Positions 9,724-22,450 of a stretch of DNA of 64,000 nucleotides are shown in pieces. A program made the position numbers and the translations under genes. The stretch spans positions 32,234,607-32,298,606 of the forward strand of contig CM055102.1 of the NCBI GenBank assembly GCA_029204225.1, in the 5' to 3' direction. This DNA is from Diphasiastrum complanatum. Its lineage: Eukaryota; Streptophyta; Lycopodiopsida; Lycopodiales; Lycopodiaceae. Within the stretch, counting starts at the first letter, position 1, and every line of letters starts with the position of its first letter. The notes beneath the pieces were generated by a model. That model searched no databases and was not told the origin of the DNA. It saw only the letters and a list, made by a program, of their open reading frames with translations.

Positions 9724-12700
9724 GTGGGAATTGAATCTTTCACCCAGCAGATAATCAAACTAAGAATCAAGATGCAAGACTCAATCTTATTTCTGGTGTC
9801 ACATGTTTTGACTAACATGAGCAAATCTTTTGATGATCAAATAATGCTCAATAAAATGGCAAGACGCTACTACATAAGGAAGAAAGAATTTCTTTCTTCT
9901 GAAGAATCTAGACAAAGCTATAAACTCTCCAGGATGAACAGACTCAAGCATGGTGAAAGTGACAAAGCCCTCTTTGTCAAAGACAAGCAGAAAGGAAGGA
10001 GTAAGAACTAGTTCTCTCAAGCATCCAACAAAGACAAAGCCAAAGATCGAGACAAAGATGGTGAAGAGGGTGATACATCTCATCCTTCTAACTCAAAGAC
10101 CAAGAAGAAGAAAGTGAAGTGTTTCTTTTGTGGCAAGAAGGGGCACTATGCCTCTAATTGCTTCAAGAAGAAAAACCAACTCAAGCAAGCTAATCTCTCC
10201 AAAGAGATTGAAGAAGATTCTGTTGCAAGTGATGGAGAAGTATCACTTATGGTGTCCAGTTTTTCTTCATCACCTTTCAAGAAAGATGGAGCTTGGTACA
10301 TAGACAGTGATGCCTCTTCACATATGTGATGTTCAAAGGAGTCATTTGACTCAATCTTATCTTTCAAAGGACTCAAGGGATCTATTTATACTGCTAATGA
10401 TCATGAGTGCCCAATAGAAGGAATTGGCAACATTCCATTGAAACTTGCTTCTTCAAAATTTCTTGCACTTTCTAATGTTCTTTTCATTCCAAAACTCACA
10501 AAGAACTTAATTAGTGTGGGAAAGTTGCTTGATAATGGTTGTGATGTATAGTTCAACTCCAATACTTGTTTTATCAAGAGAAATGATGAGATCCTTGCTG
10601 ATGGATCTAGATGTGGTGGAATTTTTAAGTTGAATTCTTATGAGAATGCAAACCTTTGTCAAGTTGCTTTGTTATCTAAGGAGGAGCTGTGGCATAGAAG
10701 GTTGGGTCATCCTAACTTTAAATCTATGTCTTCTATGGTTAAAAAGGTGAAGGCTATTGGTCTTCAAAAATCTCTTTCTAAAGATTTCAAGCCTTGTGAG
10801 GCTTGTGCCATTGCAAAGTCACACAGAAAGCCATATCAGAAGTCTTTTATAAAGACTACTCATCCTTTGGAGCTTATACACTCATATGTACATTTTTCTT
10901 CTTCTAAAAGTATTGGTGGTGCAACATATTTTGTCACCTTTATTGATGACTTTACTAGATATACTTGGTTGTATCTACTTTCTTCAAAGGCTATGGTTTT
11001 TTATCACTTCCTAATCTTCAAAGCTTATGTTGAGAAACAACTTTAAGATGTGATGGAGGAGGTGAATACATCTCCAACAAGTTTCATGAATACTTTGAAG
11101 GTGAAGGAATAAAGAGAGAGTTTTCTTGTGCTTATTCTCCATCTCAAATGAAGTAGCTGAGAGGAAAAATAGATCTTTATGTGAATGTGCTAAAGAAATT
11201 CGAGTAGTAGCTTCTTTGCCTATTGAATATTGGGGTGAAGCTATAAATTGTGCAAACTATTTGTGCAATAGATTACCTCACAATGCACTTGCTGGAAAAT
11301 CACCTTTTGAAGTCTTGTTTAAGAAGAAACCTAAGGTAGATCACCTTAGAGTTTTTGGTTGTGCTTGCTTTGTTAATGTGCCCTTGGAAACAAGGAAAAG
11401 AGATTATCCTAATTCTATTAAAGGGATCATGGTTAGATATGCATCCAACAAGAAAGCTTACAGAATCTATGTTCCCTCTACCTCAACTACAATTGAGAGT
11501 AGGGATGTTATATTCCACGAAGATCAAAAATACATTTTTGAGGAGGTCGAGTTCAAATATTCTCACAAAGATACTCCAATCATTACCCTTGAAGATTATC
11601 ATGGAGAGATGGGGCCAAGAATTGAGGAGGAGTCACCTCGAATCTTTTCACCAAGGAGATCTCAAAGAGAAAGATCTGAGCCTAGAAGGCTTAACTATGA
11701 AGATAGAAGCAAGCAAGTGGAAATCAACTCCACTACTTATGCTTATTTTATTTCTCATGAGGAGCCGAAGGATGTATATGATGCACTCAATTCGAAGAAA
11801 TGGTACCTTGCCATGAAGGAGGAATATAAAGCTTTGATGGCCAATAAGACATGGGAGCTTGTGGATCTTCCATCCAACAAGCACATCATTGGTTGCAAGT
11901 GGGTTTTTCAAGTCAAGTATAATCAAGATGGCACATTCAACAAGTACAAGGCTAGGCTTTGTGCTAAAGGTTTTGCTCAAGTTTATGGACCTGATTATGA
12001 GGAGACCTTTGCCCCAGTTGCAAAGATGGTATCAATTAGAATCATAATTTCTCTTGCTTGTTTTTTCAATTGGCAAGTTCTTCAACTAGATGTCTTTAAT
12101 ACATTCTAAATGGGTATCTAGAAGAAGAGATTTATATGCATCAGCTTACTGGGTTCATCCATGATAAAGAAAAAGTTTGCTTGCTCTTCAAAAGTTTATA
12201 TGGATTGAAGCAAGCTCCAAGGTCATGGTATTCTGGACTTAACACCTTTTTTGAGTCACTAGAATTTAATCTTAGTAACTATTATCCTTCCTTATATGTC
12301 AAGTTTTTTGATAAAGATATTGTCATTCTTCTTATTTATGTTGATGATATCATTCTGACATGAAGTAGTATCAAGTTAGTTGAGGAAACCAAGATTGCAC
12401 TTATAGATGCAAGATCTTGGAAAAATTCACTATATTCTAGGATTAGAGATTGACTTTCTATAAGATAAAGCTTTTGTATGTCAATCCAAGTATGCTCTTT
12501 CAATGTTAAATAAGTTCAATATGTTGAATTGTAAGAGTATAGAAACACCTATGGAGCAAAATGTAAAGGATTCTAACAAAGGTGATGAAAGATCCTTCAT
12601 GGACGTCACACTTTTTCAAAGTCTTGCAGGCTCCTTAATTTGGCTCACAATAACTAGACCTAACATAAGCTTTAGTGTTCATAAGTTGAGCCAGGCTATG

Positions 12701-13291
12701 TTAATTAATACTATCTATTATTGGAAAATGGCCAAGAGAGTGCTTAGATGTATATCTTCAACTTTTGATTTTGGTTTATTGTATAAAAGTGAAGATCTTT
12801 CTATTATTGGTTATTCTGACTCGGATTTTGCAAGTGATAGAGCATATCGAAAATCTACAAGTGCTTATGTCATATATCTTGGAGAAAACTTGATATCTTG
12901 GCTTTCCAAAAAGCAAGATACTGTATCACTCTCATCATGTGAAGCTGAGTACAAGGCACTCACTACAACAACAAAGGAAGTGCTTTGGATTAAGAGGTTA
13001 CTAGTGGAACTAAAGATAATCTTGGAAGATGATCTACCTATGATCGTGTGTGACAACATTTCAGCCCAAGCCCTTGCCAACAACCCGATATTCCATGCAA
13101 GGAGCAAGCATATCGAAGTTGCACATCACTTCATGAGAGAGAAGCTCATTGGAGGGGAAATCAATTTGGAGCACATTGACACATCATCTTGCATTGCTGA
13201 TATACTCACCAAACCTTTGAGCAAAAGTTCCTTCATCAAGCATAGAGCCAATCTTGGAGTTATACCAAGATCCATGTTCAAATCAATATAG
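9724..13291 (+). pseudogene. Ty1/copia gag-pol, 5'-truncated and broken
   Basis: Domain order is that of Copia: C-terminal gag with a CCHC knuckle (CFFCGKKGHYASNC, about 10115), protease, integrase with GAG-pre-integrase HHCC motif (ELWHRRLGHPN, CEACAIAKSH), reverse transcriptase (11.7-12.4 kb, with YGLKQAPRSWY and an intact YVDD near 12340), and RNase H (12.7-13.2 kb, with the ADILTKPLSK tail). Breaks: the gag N-terminus is absent. Stops fall near 10012, 10327, 10549 and 11044. A deletion or frameshift between 11046 and 11126 removes the integrase DNGGEY region. A one-base loss near 12107 breaks the reverse transcriptase, and a further stop lies at 12361. The protease triad reads DSDAS where the family has DSGAS. 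The copy is not autonomous. Confidence 0.93.
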
Positions 13292-13308
13292 ATTATTTCT
13301 AGGAGGAG

Positions 13309-14103
13309 TGTTAAAATTGGAAAAACAAATCATATTGATTTCTTGGCTTGCTACAAATGTTGTACCATGCAAGTATGTAGCTCATAAATGCAAAATGCCA
13401 AGTTTCGCCTACATAGAACTCAAGCTACATGGTTATGTAATGTCTAGATTGAAGATTACAACTTGCATATAGTTTGTAGACATAGAATTGGCAAATTCAT
13501 GCTTGTAGAAACTCGTGGCAATTCACATGCATTAATTGTAAGTGATCCATAGTGACATGCAAGGCATGCACAAAGTATAATGGACACATGCATGATGATT
13601 TGTACTTTGTTAGTTAGAACTAGTACACTTGTAAAAAGTTGGTAGAATTTCATGCATGGCAAGTGACAAATGTCACATAGAATCTAGATGTCACTTTAGT
13701 TGTCATTTTGGAATGGATAGATGTGGTTCTACCTCGAGCTACCTCAAACTCCATAAATATGTGTAGCTCTCCTCACAATCAATGATGAAGAACCAAAGTT
13801 TTGTAGCTACCTCATGCCATTTTGGATCTAAACTATTTTGCTTGTTATCTCTCTAACTTTCTCTCTCTAACCCGTGTTGAAGCTAATGCTAATACACTAA
13901 AATCTTGTACTTTTGTTCATTATTTGATTCATTGCTATCATATTCTGATGCTTAGCATGCTAGATTGTGGTTAAGCCATTTCTTCTTCACTAGATCTTGC
14001 TAAACAATCTAGAATCATGTTATTGTGCTAATCACAAAGCTTAATCAAGATCAATCATACTTGTGGACATTCTCCACATGTGTGAATTCTGAAAATTTTG
14101 TCA
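13309..14103 (+). mobile_element. 3' LTR of the Copia element at 9.7 kb
   Basis: A polypurine tract (AGGAGGAG, 13301-13308) follows the RNase H stop by ten bases and directly precedes TGTTAAAATTGG. The right end is set at AAAATTTTGTCA (14103), which gives a near-inverted terminal match (TGTTAAAATT and AATTTTGTCA). That makes a 795-bp LTR. The next base begins satellite sequence. The matching 5' LTR was not found, so the right end is inferred. Confidence 0.65.
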
Positions 14104-16275
14104 GAAATGCCCAGTGGGCCACAAAGATCGCTATTTGGGCATAACAAATGGCTTAAGTTGCGACTCCCTAATTGATGAGTCCAATACCTTCGACCGGATT
14201 CAGTTTTTGCGGCTTTCTATTTCGGCGAGTGGGGAATGTGAAGACGAATCCACAGTAACAAATAGGTCTCACAACGGCCAAGTACGAAATCTGGGACGCC
14301 AGTCCAAAGTCCGGGCCCAAACAAGATTTAGGGAAAGTGGGACGCTATGGACCAAGAACTGGTCGAAATTAGTCGTCGACGTTCGGAATGTCGGACGAAA
14401 ATTGTTATAGGTCTATGAATCTGATACAAACCGAACGGACCCATTGTTTGCCAAGAAACACCCTGTGGGCCACAAATAACTCTATTAGGACATAACAAAT
14501 GGGCTAGTTTCGACTCTCTGGTCGATGGGTCCAATACCTTCGAACGGAGTTGGTTTTTGCATCTTTCTGTTTTGGCCAGTGAAGAATGTGAAGATGAATC
14601 CGGAATCTGGAATGCCCGTCCAAAATGTAGGCCCAAACAAGATCTAGGGAAAGTGGGACGGTATGGACCACGAACCGGTCGAAATTTGTCGTCAACGTTT
14701 GGAGAGTCCGACGGGGCGTGGTCACAGGTTCGTGAATCTGATACAAACAGAACGGAGCCTTTTTCACTCATTTCCGGTCTTGTTTGGCAAGAAATTTCCA
14801 TTGGGCCACAAAGAAGTCTATTAGGGCATAACAAATGGCTTAAGTTGCGACTCCCCGGTCGATGGTCCAATACCTTTGAACGGATTCAGTTTTGAGGCTT
14901 TCTATTTCGGCTAGTGGGGAACGTGAAGATGAATCCACAGTAACAAACAGTTCTCACAACGTCCAAGTACAAAATCTAGAACGCCCGTCCAAAGCTTGGG
15001 CCCAAATAAGATTTAGGAAAAGTGGGACGGTATGGACCAGGAACTGGTCGGAATTAGTCGTCGACGTTCGGAACGCCGGACGGGAAATTGTTATGGGTTT
15101 GTGAATCCAATACGAACCGAACAGACCCATTGTCACACATTTCTGGCCTCGTTTGCCAAGAAACGCCCTGTGGGCCACAAAGAAGTCTATTAGGTCATAA
15201 CAAATGGCTTAAGTTGCGACTCCCCGGTCGATGGGTCCAATACCTTCGAACAGATTCAGTTTTTGCGGCTTCTTATTTCGGCGAGTGGGGAACATGAAGA
15301 CAAATCCACTGCAACAAACAGATCTCACAACGGCCAAGTATGGAATCTGGAATGCCCGTCCAAAGTCTGGGCCCAAACAAGATTTAGGAAAAGTGGGAGC
15401 TATGGACCAGGAGCTGGTCGGAATTAGTCGTCGACGTTTGGAATGCCAGAGGGGAAATTGTCACAAGTCTGTGAATCTGATATGAACCGAATGGACCCAT
15501 TGTCGCTCATTTTTGGCCTCGTTTGCCAAGAAACGCCCTGTGGGCCACAAATAACTCTATTAGGGCATAGCAAATGGGTCAAGTTGCGACTCTCTGGTCG
15601 ATGGGTCCAATACCTTCGAATGGAGTCGGTTTTTGCGGCTTTCTGTTTCGGCTAGTGGGGAATGTGAAGACGAATCTACAGTTACAAACTGGCCCCTAAA
15701 CGGACAAGTACGAACGCCCATCCAAAATCCAGGCCCAAACAAGATTTAGGAAAAGTGGGACGGTATGGACCAGGAACTGGTCGGAATTAGTCGTCAACAT
15801 CCAAAACGTCGGACGGGAGGTGGTCACAGGTTTGTGAATCTGATACTAACCAAACGAACCGATTATTGCTCATTTCCGGCCTCGTTTGCCAAGAAACGCC
15901 CTGTGGGCCACAAAGAACTCTATTAGGGCATACCAACTGGGTCAAGTTGTGACTCTCCGGTCGATGGGTCCAATACCTTCGAACGGAGTCGATTTTTGCA
16001 GCTTTTTGTTTCTTCCAGAGGGGAACGTCAAGACGAATCCAAGGTAAGAGGCCGGTCTCTCAACGGCCAAGTATGGTATCTGGAACGCCTTTCCAAAGTC
16101 CAATCCCAAACAAGATTTAGGGAAAGGTGGACGCTATGGATCAGGAATTGGTCGGAATGAGTCATTGATATACGGAATGTCGGACGAGAAATTGTCACAG
16201 GCTCTCGAATCTGATACGAACCAAACGGACCGGTTGTTGCTCATTTCTGGCCTCGTTTGCCAAGAAATACCCTAT
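14104..16275 (+). repeat. Satellite array of about 370-bp units, forward arm
   Basis: About six tandem units, tracked by the marker GGGCCACAAA at about 14118, 14468, 14803, 15171, 15541 and 15905 (spacings of 335-370 bp). Each unit contains a CTATTAGGGCATA block, a TGGGTCCAATACCTTCGAA block, a CCCAAACAAGATTTAGG block, GGACCAGGAACTGGTCGG (itself partly palindromic) and TCGTTTGCCAAGAAACGCC. The second unit carries an internal deletion. Frames of 60-180 codons occur on both strands but drift between units and have no protein character. Confidence 0.95.
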
Positions 16276-16280
16276 GGACC

Positions 16281-19200
16281 ACAGGGCATTTCTTGGCAAA
16301 CGAGGCCGGAAATGAGCAACAACCGGTCCATTCAGTTCGTATCGAATTCATGAACCTGTGAAAATTTCCCGTCCGACGTTCTGAATGTCGACGACTGATT
16401 CCGACCAGTTCCTGGTCCATATCGTCCCACTTTTTCTAAATCTTGTTTGGGCCTGGACTTTGGATGGGCGTTCCAGATTCTGTACTTGTCCGTTTAGGGG
16501 CCGGTATGTTACTATAGATTTGTCTTCACATTCCCCATTGGCCGAAATAGAAAGTCGCAAAAACCACATCCATCTGAAGGTATTCGACCCATCGACAGGA
16601 GAATCACATCTTGACCCATTTGCTATGCCTTAATAGAGTTATTTGTGGCCCACAGAGCGTTTCTTGGCAAACGAGGCCAGAAATGAGCGACAACCGGTTC
16701 GTTTGGTTCGTATCAGATTCATGAGTCTGTGACAATTTCCCGTCCCACTTTTCCTAAATCTTGTCTGGGCCTGGACTTTAGGCGGGCATTCTAGATTCTG
16801 TACATGTCCGTTTAGAGACCGGTTTGTTGCAGCGGATTCATCTTGACATTCCCCACTTGCCGAAACAGATAGACGCAAAAACTGATTCCGTTCGAAGGTA
16901 TTGGACCCATCGACCAGAGAATCGCAACTTGACCCATTCGCTATGCCTCTTTGTGGCCCACAGGGCGTTTCTTGGCAAATGGGACCGGAAATGAGTGACA
17001 ATGGGTCCGTCTGGTTCATATCATATTCAAAAACCTGTGACAATTTCTCATCCGACATTCCGTACGTCAATGGCTCATTCAGACCAGTTCCTGGTCCATA
17101 GCGTCCCACTTTCCCTAAATCTTGTTTGTGCCTAGACTTTGAACGGGCGCTCCAGATTCCGTACTTGGCCGTTGTGAGACCTGCTTGTTACTGTGGATTC
17201 GTCTTCACGTTTCCCACTCGCAAGCCGCAAAAATTGAATCTATTCAAAGGTATTGGACCCATCGACTGGGGAGTCGCAACTTAAGCCATTTGTTATGCCC
17301 TAATAGACTTCTTTGTGGCCCACAGGGTGTTTCTTGGCAAACGAGGCCAAAATGTGTGACGACGGGTTCATTTGGTTCGTATCGGATTCACAAATCTATG
17401 ACAATTTCTCGTCCGGCGTTCCGAACATCCATGACTAATTTCGACCAGTTCCTGGTCCATACCGTCCCACTTTTCCTAAATCTTGTTTTGGCCTGGACTT
17501 TAGATGGGCGTTCCAGATTCCATACATGTCCGTTTAGAGACCCGTTTGTTGTAGTGGATTCATCTTGACATTCCCCACTTGCCGAAACAGAAAGACGCAA
17601 AAACTCCGTTTGAAGGTATTGGACCCATCGACAGGAGAATCGCAACTTGACCCGTTTGCTATGCCTCTTTGTGGCCCATAGGGCGTTTCTTGGCAAACGA
17701 GGCCGAAAATGAGTGACAACGAGTCCGTTTGGTTTGTATCAGATTCAAGAACCTGTGAGAATTTCTCGTCCGACATTCCGTACATCAATGGCTCATTCAA
17801 ACCAGTTCCTGGTCCATAGCGTCCCACTTTCTCTAGATCTTGTTTGGGTTTGGACTTTGGACGGGCGTTCCAGATTCCGTACTTGGTCGTTATGAGACCT
17901 ATTTATTACTGTGGATTCGTCTTCACGTTCCTCACAAGCCGAAATAGAAAGCAGAAAAAATTGAATCTGTTCAAAGGTATTGGACCCATCGACCAGATAG
18001 TCACAACTTGACACATTTGTTATGCTTTTGTGGCCCACAGGGTGTTTCTTGGCAAACAAGACCAGAAATGAGCGAAAACGGGTCCGTTCGGTTCATATCA
18101 GATTCACAAACCTGTGACAATTTCCCGTCCGGCGTTCCAAATGTCGATGACTAATTCCGACCAGTTCCTGGTCCATAGCATCCCACTTTCCCTAAATATT
18201 GTTTGGGCTCGGACTTTGGATGGGCGTTCCAGATCCCGTACTTGGCCGTTGTGAGACCTGTTTCTTACTGTGGATTCGTCTTCACGTTCCCCACTAGCCG
18301 AAATAGAAAACCGCAAAAACTGAATCCGTTCGAAGGTATTTGACCCATCAACCAAGGAGTCGCAACTTAAGCCATTTGTTATGCCCTAATAGACTTCTTT
18401 GTGGCCCATTGGGTGTTTCTTGGCAAACGAGGCCAGAAATGTGCGACAACGGGTCTGTTTGGTTCATATCGGATTCACAAACCTGTGACAATTTCCCATC
18501 CGGCATTCCGAACGTCGACGACTAATTCCAACCAGTTCCTGGTCCATATCGTCCCACTTTTCTTAAATCTTGTTTGGGCCTGGACTTTGGACGGGCGTTC
18601 TAGATTCCGTACTTGTCCGTTTAGGGGCCGGTTTGTTACTGTAGATTCATCTTCACATTCCCCACTAGCCGAAATAGAAAGCCGCAAAAATTGCATCCGT
18701 CTGAAGGCATTGGACCCATCGACCGGAGAATCGCAACTTGACCCATTTGTTATGCCTCTTTGTGGCCCACAGGGCAATTCTTGGCAAACGAGGCCGGAAA
18801 TGAGTGACAACGGGTCCGTTTGGTTCGTATCAGATTCAAAAACCTGTGACAATTTCTAGTCCGACATCCCGTACATCAATGGCTCATTCAGACTAGTTCC
18901 TGGTCCATAGCGTCCCACTTTCCCTAAATCTTCTTTGGGTTTGAACTTTGGACGGGCGTTTCAGATTCCGTACTTGGCCGTTGTGAGACCTGTTCGTTAC
19001 TGAGGATTCATGTTCACGTTTCCCACTAGCCAAAATAGAAAGCCGTAACAACTGAATCCGTTTGAAGGTATTGGACCCATCGACCGGGGAGTCGCAACTT
19101 AAGCCATTTGTTTTGCCCTAATAGACTTCTTTGTGGCCCACTGGGCGTTTCTTGGCAAACGAGGCCAGAAATGAGTGACAACGGGTCCGTTCGGTTTGTA

Positions 19201-20585
19201 TCGGATTCACAAACCTGTGACAATTTCCCGTCCGGCGTTCCGAACGTCGACGACTAATTTCGACCAGTTCCTGGTCCATACCATCCCACTTTCCCTAAAT
19301 CTTGTTTGGGCTCGGACTTTGTACGAGCGTTCCAGATTTTGTACTTGGCCGTTGTGAGACTTGTTTGTTACTGTGGATTTGTCTTCACATTCTCTACTAG
19401 TCAAAATAGAAAGCCGCAGAAACTGAATCCGTTCGAAGGTATTGGACCCATCGACCGAGGAGTCGTAGCTTAAGCCATTTGTTATGCCCTTATAGACTTC
19501 TTTGTGGCCCACTGGGTGTTTCTTGGCAAACGAGGCTAGAAATGAGCGACAACGGGTCCGTTCGGTTCGTATCAAATTCCCAAACCTGTGACAATTTCCC
19601 GTCCGGCATTCTGAACGTCGACGACTAATTCCGACCAGTTCCCGGTCCATACCGTCCCACTTTTCCTAAATCTTGTTTGGGCCCGGACTTTGGACGGGCA
19701 TTCCAGATTCCATACTTGGCCGTTGTGAGAACTGTTTGTTACTATGGATTCGTCTTCATGTTCCCCACTAGCCGAAATAGAAAGCCACAAAAATTGAATC
19801 CGTTTGAAGGTATTGGACCCATCGACCGGGGAGTCGAAACTTAAGCCATTTGTTATGCCCTAATAGACTTCTTTGTGGCCCACAGGGCATTTCTTGCCAA
19901 ACGAGGCCGAAAATGAGCGAAAAAGGCTCCATTCTATTTGTATCAAATTCACGAATTTGTGACCATGCCCCGTCGGACACTCCGAACGTCGATGACAAAT
20001 TCCGACCGGTTCGTGGTCCATACCGTCCCACTTTCCCTAAATCTTGTTTGGGCCTGGATTTTGGACAGGCGTTCCAGATTCCGTACTTGTCTGTTTAGAG
20101 ACCGGTTTGTTACAGTGGATTCGTCTTCACATTCCCCACTGGCCGAAATAGAAAGCCGCAAAAACCGACTCCTTCTAAGGTATTGAACCCATTGACTAGA
20201 GAGTCAAAACTTAACCCATTTGTTATGCCCTAATAGCAGTGTTTGTGGCCCACAGGGCATTTCTTGGCAAACGAGGCCAAAAATGAGTGAGAATGGGTCT
20301 GTCCTATTCGTATCGGATTCACGGACCTGTTACCACACTCTCGGAATATATCTGACTAATAGCGACCAGTTCTTGGTCTATACCGTCCCACTTTTCCTAA
20401 ATCTTGTTTGGGTCTAGAGGGCGTTCCAGATTCCGTACTTGGCCATTGGTAGACCGGTTTGTTATTGTTGATTCGTCTTGACGTTCCCCACAGGCCAAAA
20501 TAGAAAGCCCTAAAAACCAACTCCATTCGAAGGTATTGGACCCATCGACCGAAGAGTCGCAACTTCACCCGTTTGTTATGCCCTA
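16281..20585 (-). repeat. Satellite array of about 370-bp units, inverted arm
   Basis: About eleven or twelve units of the same satellite, now in reverse orientation, tracked by GGCCCACAGGG-type markers at about 16648, 16957, 17318, 17673, 18033, 18403, 18763, 19135, 19507, 19878 and 20249. Spacing tightens to 370-372 bp in the right half, so those units are the most regular. The switch from the forward arm occurs across five bases (16276-16280). The array ends in a partial unit at about 20585 and passes into unrelated sequence. Confidence 0.95.
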
Positions 20586-21399
20586 TTGCAAATCTATTAG
20601 TTTCAATGCCCTTGTTCAGTACTATGCCTTTTATTGTTTCATAGGCTATGCCTTACTATACTTTATCCTGGAATCCCTTCCAAAAGGCCTTGCCTCCTCT
20701 CATGGCTATCAATTTACCTTGTGGTCTCCATTGTTTGACCTTCTTGTACTTCGTTTGTTATTAGGGTGTCAGATTTTCTTTGATCAAGAATCTGGTGCAA
20801 TGAAGCTTTGGTTTTGAAGATAAAACTTGGACTAAGCTTTAGGCTGAGATAGGTCAGAAGCAACAACATATGTGAGAAAGAAATAAAGAGAGACTTTTAT
20901 AATGTCTTTTAATGCTAAAAGGCACATAAGGCCAAGTAAGTACACCTCAAGTATGATATATTCTAAAAAGGAGCATATAAATGTCTCCAAAAACAAAGCA
21001 ACTATTGGATCAAAAGACTAAAGTAGAAACACTAATAAGATTCTTACTTTACTCTCATAAATGATATATTTGGAAGATGATAATATGGTATACAGTTTAA
21101 ATAGAGTTGTACAACAACTATGTGGAGCTATGTAGTAGATATCATATCACAATGGATAGATGATGATGGAAGTATTGAAGAGGAAACAGTGAGGAAACAA
21201 TGTCTCAGCTTCAAGGTCTTCTCTAGAGCATCTCCTCAAGAAGGAGGTAATCTGTGTCTAGGGGATCTTGGTGTTCATATTCTCTAACACATATCTCTAC
21301 AATGCAGTAACATCTTGCAGCATTAGGGTCACACATCTAGGGTCTACATCTGAAATCAGTGAGCAAAGTGTGGCTAGAGAAGCATGGAAAAGACAATGG
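20586..21399. other. No recognised feature; possibly LINE 3' tail
   Basis: AT-rich sequence between the satellite and the LINE relic. The part near 21150-21400 could be the decayed carboxyl end or tail of the minus-strand LINE. Nothing here can be assigned firmly. Confidence 0.4.
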
Positions 21400-22300
21400 T
21401 AGAATACCCTTATCTCTTAATAAACAAGTCATCTAAACAAAAAATGAGTCCACCTCCGCCAACGTGCATAAAAGGCAAAGCTTGCTCATGACATTGTGAG
21501 GATTAGAAGTGACTAGTCTCCACAAACTTGTAATTGAACCAAAGTAAACTGGAGGCAATGCGAGAGTCCATAAGACTAACCAAGAAGCATGATCCTTTTG
21601 CAATCTAATTGTGGTGGCCTATCTCATTTTGAAAATTGGCCCAATAAAGGATGTCCCCAAATTGGTACAAGTGGATACCACCTCTAGTGATTGTCCACCT
21701 AGAGTAAACATCCATCGACACATAAAGATCCTGGAGTTATTAAAAACCATAATCTGGATTCTCTCGGTATGCACAATCGAACCAAAGATATCTCCAAACA
21801 CCTGTAACATATCCAAATGTTGTTGTGACCCCTCACCCGAAGGAGAAATTAATGCCACATTGTTAGCATAAACTAGAATGGAATGACTATTTCACCAAGC
21901 CTGAAGCCAAGATCACCATTCTGGTTGATGGCTTTCTTGCCAAACCAAGTCAAAAGCTTTTGGAAATATTGAAAACAACAATGAGATCTCTCATGTGTAG
22001 ACCTGGCCTTCTTAATGATAGCCAAGTGTGAACACATTTTCAGTGGTGGAATGTTGTGCCATGAAATCGGCCTAACCCAAGGCATGTGATCTTCATGTCT
22101 TACTCACCAATAACCATTGTCTAAAGTATGATACCATAAAGCTTAGCCACAATGCGCCCAATCCTAATGGTGGTGCACCAGTTACTAGGTTTCATGGGGT
22201 CGCCACTCTTGATTGGATGGATGATATTGCTGCACCATGACACAGGAAAACCAAAATTGGCGATGTGATTAGGGAGTGAGGACAAAATAGGTGCCTTGAT
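21400..22300 (-). pseudogene. RTE-like LINE reverse transcriptase relic
   Basis: On the minus strand, from 22300 downward, the translation reads a plant LINE fingers motif (NIIHPIKSGDPMKPSNW) followed by RIVAKLYGI. A decayed palm segment (PKAFDLVW) comes next. Then VYANNVALISPSGEG lies where the YADD catalytic box belongs, followed by a thumb-like segment (LGGQSLEVVSTCTNLGTSF) and LQKDHASW. The segment between the AFD motif and the catalytic box is much shorter than in the family, so a large internal deletion is likely. Several frameshifts and stops are present. Asn-Asn replaces the two catalytic aspartates, so it cannot be active. Confidence 0.75.
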
Positions 22301-22309
22301 CTATAAATG

Positions 22310-22450
22310 GTGAACAAACATGTGCCCACTATCTTGTGATTCGAACAAACATGTGCCCACTTTCTTGTGATTTGAACGAAAAAGAAAGGGTAATTCCACA
22401 TAGGAATGTATGTGATTTGAACAAAAAATAAATGGTAATTTTACATAGGA
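22310..22450. repeat. Short local tandem duplications
   Basis: Nearby copies of AACAAACATGTGCCCACT and of a TTGTGATTTGAACNAAAAA stretch lie within 140 bp. Simple slippage-type duplication is likely. Confidence 0.7.

Noticed and set aside
14104-20585. Many 60-180 codon frames on both strands of the satellite array
   Set aside because: They repeat with the satellite unit, occur on both strands, shift between units and have no protein character.
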